NCBI RefSeq assembly: GCF_022678645.1
Contig: NZ_JALBWV010000004.1
Span: 62,001 to 126,000, forward strand
Reading direction: 5' to 3'
From: Saccharopolyspora soli
GTDB lineage: Bacteria > Actinomycetota > Actinomycetes > Mycobacteriales > Pseudonocardiaceae
Length of the DNA: 64,000 bases
Shown: positions 32,565-41,362 of the stretch, piece by piece
Position numbering within the stretch: position 1 is the stretch's first letter
How the letters are laid out: each line of letters begins with the position of its first letter
Position numbers and translations under genes: made by a program
Notes under the pieces: generated by a model
Seen by the model: only the letters and a program-made list of their open reading frames with translations
What the model was told of the DNA's origin: nothing
Databases searched by the model: none

Positions 32565-32594
32565 GAGTCGGATGCAACGGGTCCGGAGGGGTAC

Positions 32595-32822
32595 GTGCTC
32601 AAGAAACGAAAATCGCTGTGGTGGCTGTTGGGGCCGGTCGTGCTTTATGTGCTGGCACTCCCGCTGTACAACAGGATCGAACCGGTTGTCCTGGGCCTGC
32701 CGTTCTTCATGTTCTGGACGCTGCTGGCAACCGTGCTGACCCCAGGGTGCATTTGGCTCGCAGCCCGCAAGGATCCACTGTGGCGCGCCGATCGAGATCG
32801 CGGAAGAGGTGACGGCGAGTGA
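32595..32822 (+). CDS. DUF3311 small membrane protein
   Basis: 75 residues with two TM helices (SLWWLLGPVVLYVLALPLYN and LPFFMFWTLLATVLTPGCIWLA) separated by NRIEP, the typical DUF3311 arrangement. GTG 32595 has GGAGG 5 nt upstream; the open frame continues upstream into the palindromic repeat, which I exclude. Its stop overlaps the GTG of the symporter (GTGA). DUF3311 proteins pair with SSS transporters in actinobacteria and are probably accessory subunits, parallel to DUF485 with ActP. Confidence 0.87.
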   Translation: MLKKRKSLWWLLGPVVLYVLALPLYNRIEPVVLGLPFFMFWTLLATVLTPGCIWLAARKDPLWRADRDRGRGDGE

Positions 32823-34297
32823 GCACCAACGCCACGATATCGGTCGGAATTTTCGCTGCCTTCATGTTCGGCGCGGTCGCATTGGGCCTGCTTTCCCTGC
32901 GGGGGCGGGACCGTACGAATCTCACCGAATGGTCGATCGGGGGGCGCAGCCTCGGCGTCGTGCTGATCTTCGTGCTCATGGCGGGCGAGACCTACACGAG
33001 CTTCAGCTACCTCGGCGCGGCTGGTTGGTCCTACAACTACGGAATGCCGGTGTTCTATCTCCTGGCATATCTGGCGATCGGGTTCGCCGTGGGCTACGTA
33101 GTCGGACCGATCCTGTGGCACTACGCCCACCGCAACAACCTGCACAACATCACTGACATCACCGCATACCGGTTCGACTCCCCGTGGTTCGGCGCGGCGG
33201 TGGCGATACTCACGACGGTGTTTCTGCTCCCTTACATCCAGCTTCAGATCACCGGCATGGGTGTGGTCGTTTCCACGATCAGTTACGGCACGATCGGCTT
33301 GGGTACGGGGTATTTCATCGCATTCGTGGTGACCGAGGCGTTCATCATCTTTTCAGGGCTGCGCGGCAGTGCCTGGGTGTCCATCCTCAAGGACAGCCTG
33401 GTGATCGTCACCCTGTTGATCGTCTTCGTCTACGTGCCCGTGCACTACTTCGGCGGGCTCGGGCCCATGTTGGATCGGCTCGTCGCAGAACGCCCGGAGT
33501 GGCTCGTGCTGCCAGGGCACGGTGACGAATCCCTCGGCATGCTGTGGTTCGCCACGACGGGCTTGCTCAACGGCGTTGTTTACACGATCTTTCCGACCAC
33601 TGTGGCCGGTTACCTGGGTGCGAAGAGTCCGGGCGTGCTGCGACGCAACGCGATCATCATGCCCTTCTACCAGGTGTTGTTGTTCGTTCCTATCCTGCTG
33701 GGCTTGGCGGCCGTGTTCGTGGTCCCCGGACTTCGTGATTCGAACCTGGCCATGTTCGAGCTCGTGGTGGACTCGATGCCAGCGTGGCTCGTTGGCCTCG
33801 TCGGGGTTGCCGGAGCGTTGTCATCGATCGTCCCGATGGCGGTCTTCATGCTCGTGATCGGCACGATGTGGGGTCGGTCAGTCCTGGGCGTACATCCCCG
33901 AACTGCACCACGGCAGAAGCAACTGTCCCAACTGGTCACCTTCCTCGTCGGACTGGTGGCGTTGCTGTTCACGTTCATTTCACCAAGCACCCTGGTGCAA
34001 CTGTCAGTGCTCTCGTACCAAGGGCTGGCACAACTTCTGCCAGTGGTTTTGATCAGCTTGTTGTGGAAGCGCATGTCGACCGCTGGTGCCGCAGCCGGAC
34101 TCGCGTCAGGGGTGGTTGTTGTCGCGCTGCTCGTCGCCACCGGCAACGACCCGTGGCTAGGGATCAACGCTGGCTTGCTCGGGCTCGCGGTCAACATCCT
34201 CGTCAACGTTGCGGTGACCGTGGCGCGCCCAGCCACGGCGCCGCCCGAACGACTCGCCGTCGACGAACTAGCTGAGCCAACACCAGTCCCGAACTGA
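32819..34297 (+). CDS. Sodium:solute symporter family transporter
   Basis: 492 residues, about 13 TM helices. SSS features include LTEWSIGGRSLGVVLIFVLMAGETYTSFSYLGAAGW, NNLHNITDITAYRFDSPW, and TIFPTTVAGYLGAKSPGVLRRNAI. The sequence resembles the actinobacterial group close to MctP-like monocarboxylate carriers and differs clearly from the ActP homologue at 20917. It is translationally coupled to DUF3311. Na+-coupled uptake of a monocarboxylate, amino acid or the amidohydrolase substrate is possible. Confidence 0.88.
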   Translation: MSTNATISVGIFAAFMFGAVALGLLSLRGRDRTNLTEWSIGGRSLGVVLIFVLMAGETYTSFSYLGAAGWSYNYGMPVFYLLAYLAIGFAVGYVVGPILWHYAHRNNLHNITDITAYRFDSPWFGAAVAILTTVFLLPYIQLQITGMGVVVSTISYGTIGLGTGYFIAFVVTEAFIIFSGLRGSAWVSILKDSLVIVTLLIVFVYVPVHYFGGLGPMLDRLVAERPEWLVLPGHGDESLGMLWFATTGLLNGVVYTIFPTTVAGYLGAKSPGVLRRNAIIMPFYQVLLFVPILLGLAAVFVVPGLRDSNLAMFELVVDSMPAWLVGLVGVAGALSSIVPMAVFMLVIGTMWGRSVLGVHPRTAPRQKQLSQLVTFLVGLVALLFTFISPSTLVQLSVLSYQGLAQLLPVVLISLLWKRMSTAGAAAGLASGVVVVALLVATGNDPWLGINAGLLGLAVNILVNVAVTVARPATAPPERLAVDELAEPTPVPN

Positions 34298-34308
34298 TCC
34301 TGGTCGGG

Positions 34309-34355
34309 AGCAAGGGAACCTTCCTGTCAGAGCGTGACTGAAAGGTTCCCTTGCT
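34309..34355. repeat. Full palindromic repeat at a convergent gene end
   Basis: Arms 34309-34329 and 34335-34355, loop GAGCG, two mismatches in the right arm. It lies between the stops of the SSS transporter (plus) and the patatin gene (minus), leaving only about 11 bp on each side. Confidence 0.92.
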
Positions 34356-34365
34356 CCCAGCCTGG

Positions 34366-35310
34366 TCACTGTGCGCTGGGCGCTGATTCCGAGACCCCGA
34401 ATCGGCCGTCTGCGATCGGATGGCCGCCGATGTCAACAGGTCCGACCGGTACGGGCTTGGCCGTGGGGTGCCAGCGCTTGGCGATCTCCCAGGCAGCATT
34501 GATCAAGGCGCTGGCGTGGGCGAACGAATACGGCGAGAGGCCAATCACCGACGGGGCAGGCAAAACGTAGAGTTCGCAACGCGTCGCATTCAACTGCATG
34601 TCCAGTCGCGCGGCGGATACCATCGCCGCGCCCAGCGCCGCTCCGTTCACGCCTCCGACCGACCTCGGTGGTGTTTTCGGCGGTGGCCAGGTCGCGATCG
34701 AGCCGATCCCGCGTCTGGGGTCGTTGAATTCAAAGGGCTCGGTGCCGCCGCAAGGCAGCACGAAAACACGTTCCGCACCCTGCTCGACAGCGCGACTGAT
34801 CGGCATGAACGCCGCCGGACCACCGTCCACCAGCCATCGGTCCCCGACCTGTACCGGCGGGAACATGCCGGGAATCGAGCAGGACGCCACCAATGGCGGA
34901 AGCGCGGGGCCGCTCTCGAAATACACGGGCTCACCGGTGTCGATATCGGTTGCGGTCACGGTCACCGGTACCTGAGCGTCCTCCAACCGGCGAAACGGCA
35001 GGTTGTTGTGCAGCCAGCGGGCCAGTCCGTGGTTGCTCATCACGTGGTTGGACAACCCGAGTTTCCCGGCGAGTATCCGTGTCGGCTGAATCGGGAAGAC
35101 GTCCGTGCGCCGCATCGACGCCCAAATTTCGCGAAGTTTTGCCGCGCCAGTCGGTGTGGGATCGCCAGCGAGCCACGCAGCGTTGAGTGAGCCAGCAGAG
35201 GTCCCGATGAGCAAGTCGGGTTCGACACCAACCTCGAACAACGCCGTAACCAGGCCAGCCTGAATTGCCCCGAAAGTGGAGCCACCCGGCAAGACCCACG
35301 CCGTGCGCAT
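34366..35310 (-). CDS. Patatin-like phospholipase
   Basis: 314 residues. Patatin fold with oxyanion loop LPGGSTFGA (near residue 9), nucleophile elbow GTSAG (about 37-41), and the Asp of the dyad in LVDGG (about 161-165). SCSIPGMFPPVQVGDRWLVDGG is the usual second half of the site. No signal peptide, so it acts inside the cell on phospholipid or acyl ester substrates. The ATG at 35310 has AAAGGA 8 nt upstream; TTG 35316 is less likely. Monocistronic. Confidence 0.9.
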   Translation of the reverse strand: MRTAWVLPGGSTFGAIQAGLVTALFEVGVEPDLLIGTSAGSLNAAWLAGDPTPTGAAKLREIWASMRRTDVFPIQPTRILAGKLGLSNHVMSNHGLARWLHNNLPFRRLEDAQVPVTVTATDIDTGEPVYFESGPALPPLVASCSIPGMFPPVQVGDRWLVDGGPAAFMPISRAVEQGAERVFVLPCGGTEPFEFNDPRRGIGSIATWPPPKTPPRSVGGVNGAALGAAMVSAARLDMQLNATRCELYVLPAPSVIGLSPYSFAHASALINAAWEIAKRWHPTAKPVPVGPVDIGGHPIADGRFGVSESAPSAQ

Positions 35311-35372
35311 CGGCAATGTCCTTTCTACTCGCGTCCTCCACCGAGGCTAGCGGCGAGCAGCCGCATCCCGCG

Positions 35373-35807
35373 TCAGGCGTCGCCGGGATCACCTCGACGA
35401 CGCTGCCGCTTCACCTCGGCGCGCCGCTTCTTGCTTGCGAGGCGCCGCCGCTGCGAGCCCTTGGTCGGCTTGGTGCGCCGCCGCTTGGGTGCCGGGGGCG
35501 CAACAGCTTCGGCCAGCAGACTGGCCAACCGCTCTCGCGCGGCTTGGCGGTTGGCGAGCTGTGTTCGATGCTCCGACGCCGCAATCGTGATCACGCCGTC
35601 GACAAGACGTCGGCCGAGGCGTTCCATCGCACGTTCCCGCAACAACTGTGGTGTGGAGGGTGAGTGTGCGAGGTCGAAGGACAGTTCGACCCGCGAGTCC
35701 GTCGTGTTAACTCCCTGCCCACCTGGCCCCGAGGATCGCGAGAAGCGCTCGGAAAGCTCGGCCGCCGGGATGCTCCAACGACTGGTAACGGGCAGGTCTG
35801 CGGCCAT
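35373..35807 (-). CDS. arfB: ArfB/YaeJ-type peptidyl-tRNA hydrolase (ribosome rescue)
   Basis: 144 residues. The release-factor catalytic domain contains FSRSSGPGGQGVNTTDSRVEL with the GGQ loop at about 29-31. The C-terminal tail is very basic (KRRRTKPTKGSQRRRLASKK RRAEVKRQRRRG), as needed to enter the mRNA channel of a stalled ribosome. ArfB hydrolyses peptidyl-tRNA on nonstop complexes. ATG 35807 is chosen by homology; its ribosome site is weak. It is the gene preceding patatin on the minus strand, 62 bp upstream. Confidence 0.9.
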   Translation of the reverse strand: MAADLPVTSRWSIPAAELSERFSRSSGPGGQGVNTTDSRVELSFDLAHSPSTPQLLRERAMERLGRRLVDGVITIAASEHRTQLANRQAARERLASLLAEAVAPPAPKRRRTKPTKGSQRRRLASKKRRAEVKRQRRRGDPGDA

Positions 35808-35904
35808 ACCAACCAGGATGCCGCACACCGCTTCGACCAGACTCCCGGCACTCTGCCCCACGTTATTGAGCCCAGCGCCGGGCAGGACGCCGTCGGACCG
35901 TCGA

Positions 35905-35950
35905 AGCAAGGGAACCTTCCTGTCACCTGTGGCAGGAAGGTTCCCTTGCT
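35905..35950. repeat. Full palindromic repeat
   Basis: Arms 35905-35925 and 35930-35950, loop CTGT, with a single GGCAGG/TGACAGG change at the inner end. It lies between the serine hydrolase stop (35968) and the arfB start, both minus strand, so it could end the hydrolase transcript. Confidence 0.93.
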
Positions 35951-35967
35951 CCCACTCCAGACCGGGA

Positions 35968-37326
35968 TCACCGGGCTGGGTTCCAGCCTGCGACACCGCC
36001 AGGAACTGGTGCGTCCGGGGCGTACGGCGTGCGAGTGAAGATGAAAGTGTTGAGGTCGAGGTGCGTGGGAACGCCGTCCGCGTCACGTCCTACTCGGAGA
36101 ACTTCCCCCGCGTAGTAGCCGTCCAATCCGGTCCAAGTGCCGTCGGCATTGGCTCGAAATCGCGACGCTCGCCCCCGCCCCTGCCACGGCGAAAGGTCGA
36201 GCAAGCCACTGGGCAGAACCCGCAGAACGTGCGGCATCGGTCCCCAGTACCACTGGCCGGTGAGGTCGAGAAGTCGCATGTCCACGTCGGCGCGAGGTTC
36301 CCACGGGGCGGGGATTCGCGGTTCGTGCTCTTCGAGCAGGTCGAGCAGGTCAGTGGCGAAGGCTCCGGTGACGCCTGCTGTGGTGTTGGCCATGAAGATC
36401 ACGCCGGTGGCTTCGGCCGGGTCTGCCCAGATCGTCGCGAGGAAACCGGGCATCGAGCCGCCGTGCCCGACCAACCGGCGTCCCCGATGCCGCAGCAACT
36501 GGAGCCCGAGCCCCGAGCCGCTCCGCCATTCGGCGCCATCGTCCACCGCGGCCGGAGACCGCATCTCCGAGACTGTGTCCGGGTGCAGCACCTCGCCGGT
36601 GTCGCCGCTTACGAAGCGCACCCACCTGGTCAGGTCGTCGAAAGTCGACCACAGCTGGCCAGCCGGGGCCATCGCCCCGGCGTCCTCGGTCGGCTCGGAC
36701 AGCAAGACATCCGCCCACGGGTGCACGGCGAACCCGTCTGCGTGTGGTGCGACCGGGCTCAACGTGGTGCGGTTCATACCGAGCGGCGCCAAGATCTCGC
36801 GCCGCAACACCTCATGCCAAGGAGCTCCACGCAGCCGGGACACCAACTCGCCCAGTACTCCGAACCCAACGTTGGAGTAGTGGAAGCCATGACGCGGCGT
36901 CGGGCGCAGTGCATGTTCGTCGATGCTGGACAGCAGTTCGTCAGCGTTGCCGCCTGGAGTTCTCTCCCACCATTGCCCAGCGGGTTCGGCAGTCACGCCA
37001 CTCGAATGCGAAAGTATCTCGCTAATGCTTCGCTTTCCGATCGAGGTTCCTGGAACGTACTCGTCGAGCTTGTCAACGAGGTCGAGCCGACCTTCGTCGC
37101 GCAGGCGCATCACCAAAACCGCGACGAAAGTCTTCGTGATCGAACCGATCCGGTATTGGGTGTCCGTTGTGGAGGAGCAACCACCGACCCGCCCACGGGT
37201 GTCCACCCAAATCGTCGCACCATCACGAATCAGGCCCGCAATCAGCGAGGGAACCCGGTTCTCACTCTGCTCCACCGCCAGACGCCGCAGCAACGCACGC
37301 TGGGTGGAGGGCAGCAAACTCGTCAT
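35968..37326 (-). CDS. Serine hydrolase of the beta-lactamase/DD-peptidase (class C-like) family
   Basis: 452 residues. The beta-lactamase-related (pfam Beta-lactamase) fold shows the SxxK motif SITK (in YRIGSITKTFVAVLV), the YxN motif YSN (HYSNVGFGVLGELV), and HGG (VGHGGSMPGF) in place of KTG. A C-terminal extension of about 130 residues has a beta-rich character (LTGQWYWGPMPHVLRVLPSG). No signal peptide is evident, so it is probably a cytoplasmic esterase or peptidase rather than an antibiotic-resistance enzyme. Flanked on both sides by palindromic repeat copies. Confidence 0.87.
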   Translation of the reverse strand: MTSLLPSTQRALLRRLAVEQSENRVPSLIAGLIRDGATIWVDTRGRVGGCSSTTDTQYRIGSITKTFVAVLVMRLRDEGRLDLVDKLDEYVPGTSIGKRSISEILSHSSGVTAEPAGQWWERTPGGNADELLSSIDEHALRPTPRHGFHYSNVGFGVLGELVSRLRGAPWHEVLRREILAPLGMNRTTLSPVAPHADGFAVHPWADVLLSEPTEDAGAMAPAGQLWSTFDDLTRWVRFVSGDTGEVLHPDTVSEMRSPAAVDDGAEWRSGSGLGLQLLRHRGRRLVGHGGSMPGFLATIWADPAEATGVIFMANTTAGVTGAFATDLLDLLEEHEPRIPAPWEPRADVDMRLLDLTGQWYWGPMPHVLRVLPSGLLDLSPWQGRGRASRFRANADGTWTGLDGYYAGEVLRVGRDADGVPTHLDLNTFIFTRTPYAPDAPVPGGVAGWNPAR

Positions 37327-37406
37327 AGCCCAATGCTGTCACTCCGCGAACCACGGGCTGAAGCAATCGGGGTTCCCTGCGACCGGCAGACATCTCCTCA
37401 GTCAGA

Positions 37407-37427
37407 TGACAGGAAGGTTCCCATGCT
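37407..37427 (-). repeat. Single-arm copy of the palindromic repeat
   Basis: One right arm (TGACAGGAAGGTTCCCATG core) between the CPBP protease stop (37441) and the serine hydrolase start, both on the minus strand. No partner arm. Confidence 0.9.
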
Positions 37428-37440
37428 CTCGTCGCAATCC

Positions 37441-38397
37441 TCAGCGTCGGTTGCGGCGGTTGACGCCTCGGGAGATCCCGACTTTCTCCACCGGAATCCG
37501 CACCGGAAGTTTGCCGATCATGACGAGCACCAAGATCAGCAGCGCGAGTACGATCCACCCAGTCCAACCGAGAAGGCCCACTGAAGCGTTGTCGACCGGG
37601 TGCCCGGCCGCGCTGAAAACCGTGGCCAAACCGGCCGCCGCATTGAGGAATCCGTGCGCGATCACGGATGGCCAGACACTTCCTGAAGCAAGCCTGAGCC
37701 AGGCCAGCAACGTCCCGACCAGCGTGCAGAAGCACACCATCATGATGAACGCGACGACGATCGGGACCGTCGGGTAGTTGTAGCCGAGGATCAGTACAGG
37801 TGCATGCCAAAGACCCCAGAGCACACCTGTCGTGAGAAAGGCCCCAGGCTGTCCGAGCGGCAGCAGTGCTTGGGTCAGGTAGCCGCGCCACCCCAACTCT
37901 TCACCGAGCGCGGGCACCGCCTGCAGCCAACCCAGCACGAAGATCTGGGCGATCTGGATGAGCGCCAGAGTCCCAGGGGATGTTTGCGGCGCCGCACCGA
38001 CCACTGTGGGCCCGGACTGTTCAGTGAGCCCGGAGAAACCAGTCCAATCGGCCTGGTACACGCCCAAAAGGTCACCGACCAGCAGAGCGAGGACCGCAGC
38101 CAGAAGCGGCCCCAACCAGGCAATCAGGACATAAGGCCACCACTTCCGGATTCCGCCGGGATTGGTAATGCCGAGGCTGCGCAGCAACTTCGGTCGCGGG
38201 CTGATCCACTTGGTGACCACGATGGCTGCCACCGCTGGCATGAACATCATGAGCACTAATACGACCGGCGCCCAAGTCCACGACAGACCGTCGCCCGTGA
38301 GCCAAAGCGGCAAGGTCAGCAGCCACGCCGGTGCGTAGGCGATCGCGACGAAACTTACAGTGCCGCGGACGTCGACTCGGTCATGCTCGGTGCTCAC
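37441..38397 (-). CDS. CPBP family intramembrane glutamic endopeptidase (CAAX protease-like)
   Basis: 318 residues, about 8 TM helices. The three family motifs are present: EELGWRG (about 166-172), a His motif WGLWHAPVLILGY (His about 198), and HGFLNA (about 248). These form the glutamate-based active site of the ABI/CPBP (Rce1-related) proteases. Bacterial members are linked to bacteriocin immunity or protein processing. GTG 38397 is the likely start, but the ribosome site is weak; the frame runs on to 38979 across two repeats and the PBP gene, which is rejected. Confidence 0.85.
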   Translation of the reverse strand: MSTEHDRVDVRGTVSFVAIAYAPAWLLTLPLWLTGDGLSWTWAPVVLVLMMFMPAVAAIVVTKWISPRPKLLRSLGITNPGGIRKWWPYVLIAWLGPLLAAVLALLVGDLLGVYQADWTGFSGLTEQSGPTVVGAAPQTSPGTLALIQIAQIFVLGWLQAVPALGEELGWRGYLTQALLPLGQPGAFLTTGVLWGLWHAPVLILGYNYPTVPIVVAFIMMVCFCTLVGTLLAWLRLASGSVWPSVIAHGFLNAAAGLATVFSAAGHPVDNASVGLLGWTGWIVLALLILVLVMIGKLPVRIPVEKVGISRGVNRRNRR

Positions 38398-38476
38398 GTC
38401 GGCATTTTGCCAACCCTTTCTGAGCGCCTGCTGAGTACCGGGAGCACGGACCACCAGGCGCCCCGTCCCGCCGAAG

Positions 38477-38582
38477 TGACAGGAAGGTTCCCATGCTCGC
38501 TTCGTACCTCGACTCGGTGGGCTGGCATGAAACGAAGAAGGGAACCTTCCTGTCGATGGCGTGACAGGAAGGTTCCCTTGCT
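38477..38582. repeat. Two palindromic repeats in one gap: one single arm and one full copy
   Basis: A single right arm lies at 38477-38497. A two-armed copy follows at 38536-38582, whose left arm has lost one base (AGAAGGGAACC). Both sit between the PBP stop (38592) and the CPBP start. The spacing of 85 bp between the two right arms hints at local duplication. Confidence 0.92.
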
Positions 38583-38591
38583 GCGGATTGA

Positions 38592-40766
38592 CTACGGGGC
38601 CGGGGTGCCTGGTAGGGGGGCTACCGGTAGGCCCTCGTGGATCTTGGTCATTGCGTCGTACCACGTTCTGGCTGGCACCTTGCCACCGTAGATGTTGCCG
38701 CCGTTCTTCCCGCACAGGAACGGCGGTGCGTCGCCGCCGCCATCGCAGATGCCCTCGGGGCTGCTGCCGTCGGCGTAGGTCAGGACTGCTCCGGCCATCT
38801 GCGGGGTGGCGGCGAGGAACCCGGCCGATTTGTGTTCCTGGGTGGTTCCGGTCTTGCCGATCATGGGTCGGTTCCAGCCGACGGCCTGTGCCGCGGCGCG
38901 GGACGTGCCGTCGGTGTCGTCCTTGCTCAATCCTTGCGCGAGGGTGGCCGCGACCTGCGGGGAGATCACCTGCTCGCATGGCGCATCGTTGAGCGGAACC
39001 GGATTGCCGTGCCGGTCCGTCACCTCTTCGATCGGGGTGGGCGGGCAGTACACCCCGTCGCTCATGATCGTTGCGGCAACGTTGGACAGTTCCAGCACGC
39101 TGGTCGGCGTGTAGCCGAGGGTGAACGCGCCCCGGTTGCCCTTCTTGATCGCATCCGCCTGGGACGGCCCGTTCGAGCCGTCGGACTTCAGGCTCTGACC
39201 GCTGGCGTTGACGCCGTTCATGCCGATCCGCAAGCCCATCCGCGAGGCCATGTCGACGACGTTGTTGAGGCCAACCCTCTCCTGCAACGCCACGAAAGCA
39301 GTGTTCGGCGAGGTGGCCAATGCCATCTGCAATGTTCTCGGCCCCGGCTGCACACCGTCGGCGTTTCCAACGGTGTACGGCGCGGTCCCGTTCTTGTAAA
39401 CGCGAGAGGTGTAAGAGGGTGGCACGTCGAGCGTGTCGAAGATGCTCATGCCCTGTTCGATAGCGGTCGCCGCGGTGAACACCTTGTAGATCGAGCCAGC
39501 GCCGAAGGGCTGCACCCGGCTGACGATGTCATACGCCGTCTGGCCTTTGCTCGCGTCGTTGCCGAAGTCGCGGTTGGCGACCAGCGCTCGAACCTTGTGC
39601 TTGTCCTTGCCGGGCTCGACCATCGCCATGGCGTTGGCGATGCCTTCCGTCTGCGTCGGCACCTGGGCTTCGGCGGCGGCTTTGGCCGCGTTGGTGGACT
39701 TGCGGTCGAGCGTCGTACGAATGGTGTAGCCGCCGGTCTTCAGCTTGTCGGTGTCGATACCGAGCCGTTCGAGGTAGTCCACGACGTAGCTGCAGAAGAA
39801 CCCGTCGGTGGTGCCGTCCCCGACGCCGACGCAGCCGTTCGGTGGCCGCCCGAGCGGCGACATCACACCCAGCGGCTCCTTCTTGGCGATTTCGGCGTCT
39901 TCCTTCGTGATGCGGATGTTGTTGTTCGGATCCGTCATCAGGTCGATCACGAGGTTGCGCCGCTGCAACGCGTCTTCCGGGTTGCTGTTGGGGTTCAGCG
40001 AGCCCGGCTGGTTGACGACCGCGGCGAGCAGCGCGGATTGGGCGATGGTCAGCTTGTCGGGCGTGGTGCCGAAGTAGGTCTGGGCGGCCGCGCCGACACC
40101 GAACGTCTGGTTCCCGAAGGGCACCACGTTGAGGTATCCGGTGAGGATCTCCTCCTTGGACATGGTGCGCTCCAGTTCAACGGCGATCTTCGCCTCCCGG
40201 AGCTTTCGGGCGATCGTGGTCTCCTTGGCCTTCTCCGCCTCCACCTCGTTGCTCGCCGCTACGTGCACGAGGTAGTTCTTCACGTACTGCTGGGTGATCG
40301 TTGAGGCGCCCTGCGCCGTCTCACCGCTGCTGAGGTTGGTCGCCAGCGCACGCATGGTGCCGTGCCAGTCCACACCGCCGTGGTCCCAGAAACGCTTGTC
40401 CTCGACCGCGGTGATCGCGGCTTTCATGGTGTCCGCGACCTGCTCGGGCGGCGTTTCGATGCGGTAGTCCTGGAAGAAGTACGCGATCGGTTTGCCGTCC
40501 TTGTCCGTGACGGTGGACACCTGCGGCATATCCCGCCTAGCCAGCGAACCAGACATCTTGGACATGGCGTCTGTCGTCTGGTTGACCATTGCCCCCGCAC
40601 CGGTCGCCATCGGGAGCAGCAAGGCCGCCACCAGGACGCCAGCAAGGACGCACAACCCGAACATTTTCAACAGCACGCCGCCGCGCACGCCTGCCCCAAT
40701 CATCAAATGTCCATACGACTTGACCACCGACCGTGGATCGCGGTGCCCACCCAGGACCTGTCTCAC
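38592..40766 (-). CDS. Class A penicillin-binding protein (transglycosylase/transpeptidase)
   Basis: About 724 residues. One TM helix near the N-terminus (LKMFGLCVLAGVLVAALLLP). The GT51 transglycosylase has TAVEDKRFWDHGGVDWHGTMRA and ASTITQQYVKNYL. The transpeptidase domain has SIYK (in FGAGSIYKVFTAATAIEQG), SPN (ATSPNTAF) and KTGTT, so all active-site motifs are intact. It builds and cross-links peptidoglycan outside the membrane. GTG 40766 (GGTGGA just upstream) is preferred; ATG 40703 and the 40865 frame are alternatives. Divergent from the small gene at 40982. Confidence 0.92.
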   Translation of the reverse strand: MRQVLGGHRDPRSVVKSYGHLMIGAGVRGGVLLKMFGLCVLAGVLVAALLLPMATGAGAMVNQTTDAMSKMSGSLARRDMPQVSTVTDKDGKPIAYFFQDYRIETPPEQVADTMKAAITAVEDKRFWDHGGVDWHGTMRALATNLSSGETAQGASTITQQYVKNYLVHVAASNEVEAEKAKETTIARKLREAKIAVELERTMSKEEILTGYLNVVPFGNQTFGVGAAAQTYFGTTPDKLTIAQSALLAAVVNQPGSLNPNSNPEDALQRRNLVIDLMTDPNNNIRITKEDAEIAKKEPLGVMSPLGRPPNGCVGVGDGTTDGFFCSYVVDYLERLGIDTDKLKTGGYTIRTTLDRKSTNAAKAAAEAQVPTQTEGIANAMAMVEPGKDKHKVRALVANRDFGNDASKGQTAYDIVSRVQPFGAGSIYKVFTAATAIEQGMSIFDTLDVPPSYTSRVYKNGTAPYTVGNADGVQPGPRTLQMALATSPNTAFVALQERVGLNNVVDMASRMGLRIGMNGVNASGQSLKSDGSNGPSQADAIKKGNRGAFTLGYTPTSVLELSNVAATIMSDGVYCPPTPIEEVTDRHGNPVPLNDAPCEQVISPQVAATLAQGLSKDDTDGTSRAAAQAVGWNRPMIGKTGTTQEHKSAGFLAATPQMAGAVLTYADGSSPEGICDGGGDAPPFLCGKNGGNIYGGKVPARTWYDAMTKIHEGLPVAPLPGTPAP

Positions 40767-40981
40767 CAGTCCACCGACGGCCGGAGAGCATCCCGTCGAC
40801 ACCCGCTTTCGCGGAACCAGTCGACACCTGCTTCTCTTTGCTGTCAGTCGATTCGTTGATATCACATCCGCTGGTCCACACGACGTTGCACCAAACGGAC
40901 GAGTCCGGGCCGACTACCTCCACGGACATGGACCTGATCACTACACTTGGTGACCATCGGAGTCGATCACGCGGAGGAGAT

Positions 40982-41362
40982 ATGACCGATCCGTTCCTGG
41001 ATTCCCTTGCCACCGCACTCGCCGGTCAGGTCGCCACCGCGCTAGGCGCAGCCGGAACCCAGGCCCTGGCGAAAGTCCGCGAGTTGCTGCGTCGGAGGGC
41101 GCAGAACGACCCGGAGACGCAGGCCGCGCTCGAAGCCGCTGAGCAGCCGTCTGCCGGACAGCCGCAAATCACCGCGTTGGCCGAGCGGCTGGATCAGGTC
41201 TGCGCACAGGACGCCGCATTCGCTGAGCAGCTGCGCTCCGAGGGGGAAGAGCTGTACAAGGAAATCTCGGCCACCGACGACAGCGTGGTGAATGTGAACC
41301 ACGGCCAAGTCAACAATCTGATTCAGGCGCGCGAGATCAAGGGCGACATCACGTTCAGCTAG
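40982..41362 (+). CDS. Small protein with C-terminal QAREIKGDI motif, function unknown
   Basis: 126 residues. An Ala-rich helical N-terminus (FLDSLATALAGQVATALGAA) leads to a helical linker and ends NVNHGQVNNLIQAREIKGDI TFS. That ending recalls the short beta tail (pattern VQAx-I-xGx) that closes many actinomycete proteins encoded near NACHT, STAND or protease effector genes. No effector gene is next to it here. The ATG at 40982 has GGAGGAG 3-4 nt upstream. It starts divergently from the PBP gene and its stop overlaps the convergent gene at 41355 by 8 bp. I do not know its function. Confidence 0.7.
   Translation: MTDPFLDSLATALAGQVATALGAAGTQALAKVRELLRRRAQNDPETQAALEAAEQPSAGQPQITALAERLDQVCAQDAAFAEQLRSEGEELYKEISATDDSVVNVNHGQVNNLIQAREIKGDITFS

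Noticed and set aside
32523-32594. A longer DUF3311 start inside the palindromic repeat
   Set aside because: The ATG is part of the repeat core and lacks a ribosome site; GTG 32595 has GGAGG at the proper distance.
38637-40304. A 555-codon plus-strand open frame
   Set aside because: Antisense shadow of the class A PBP gene, whose active-site motifs are clear.
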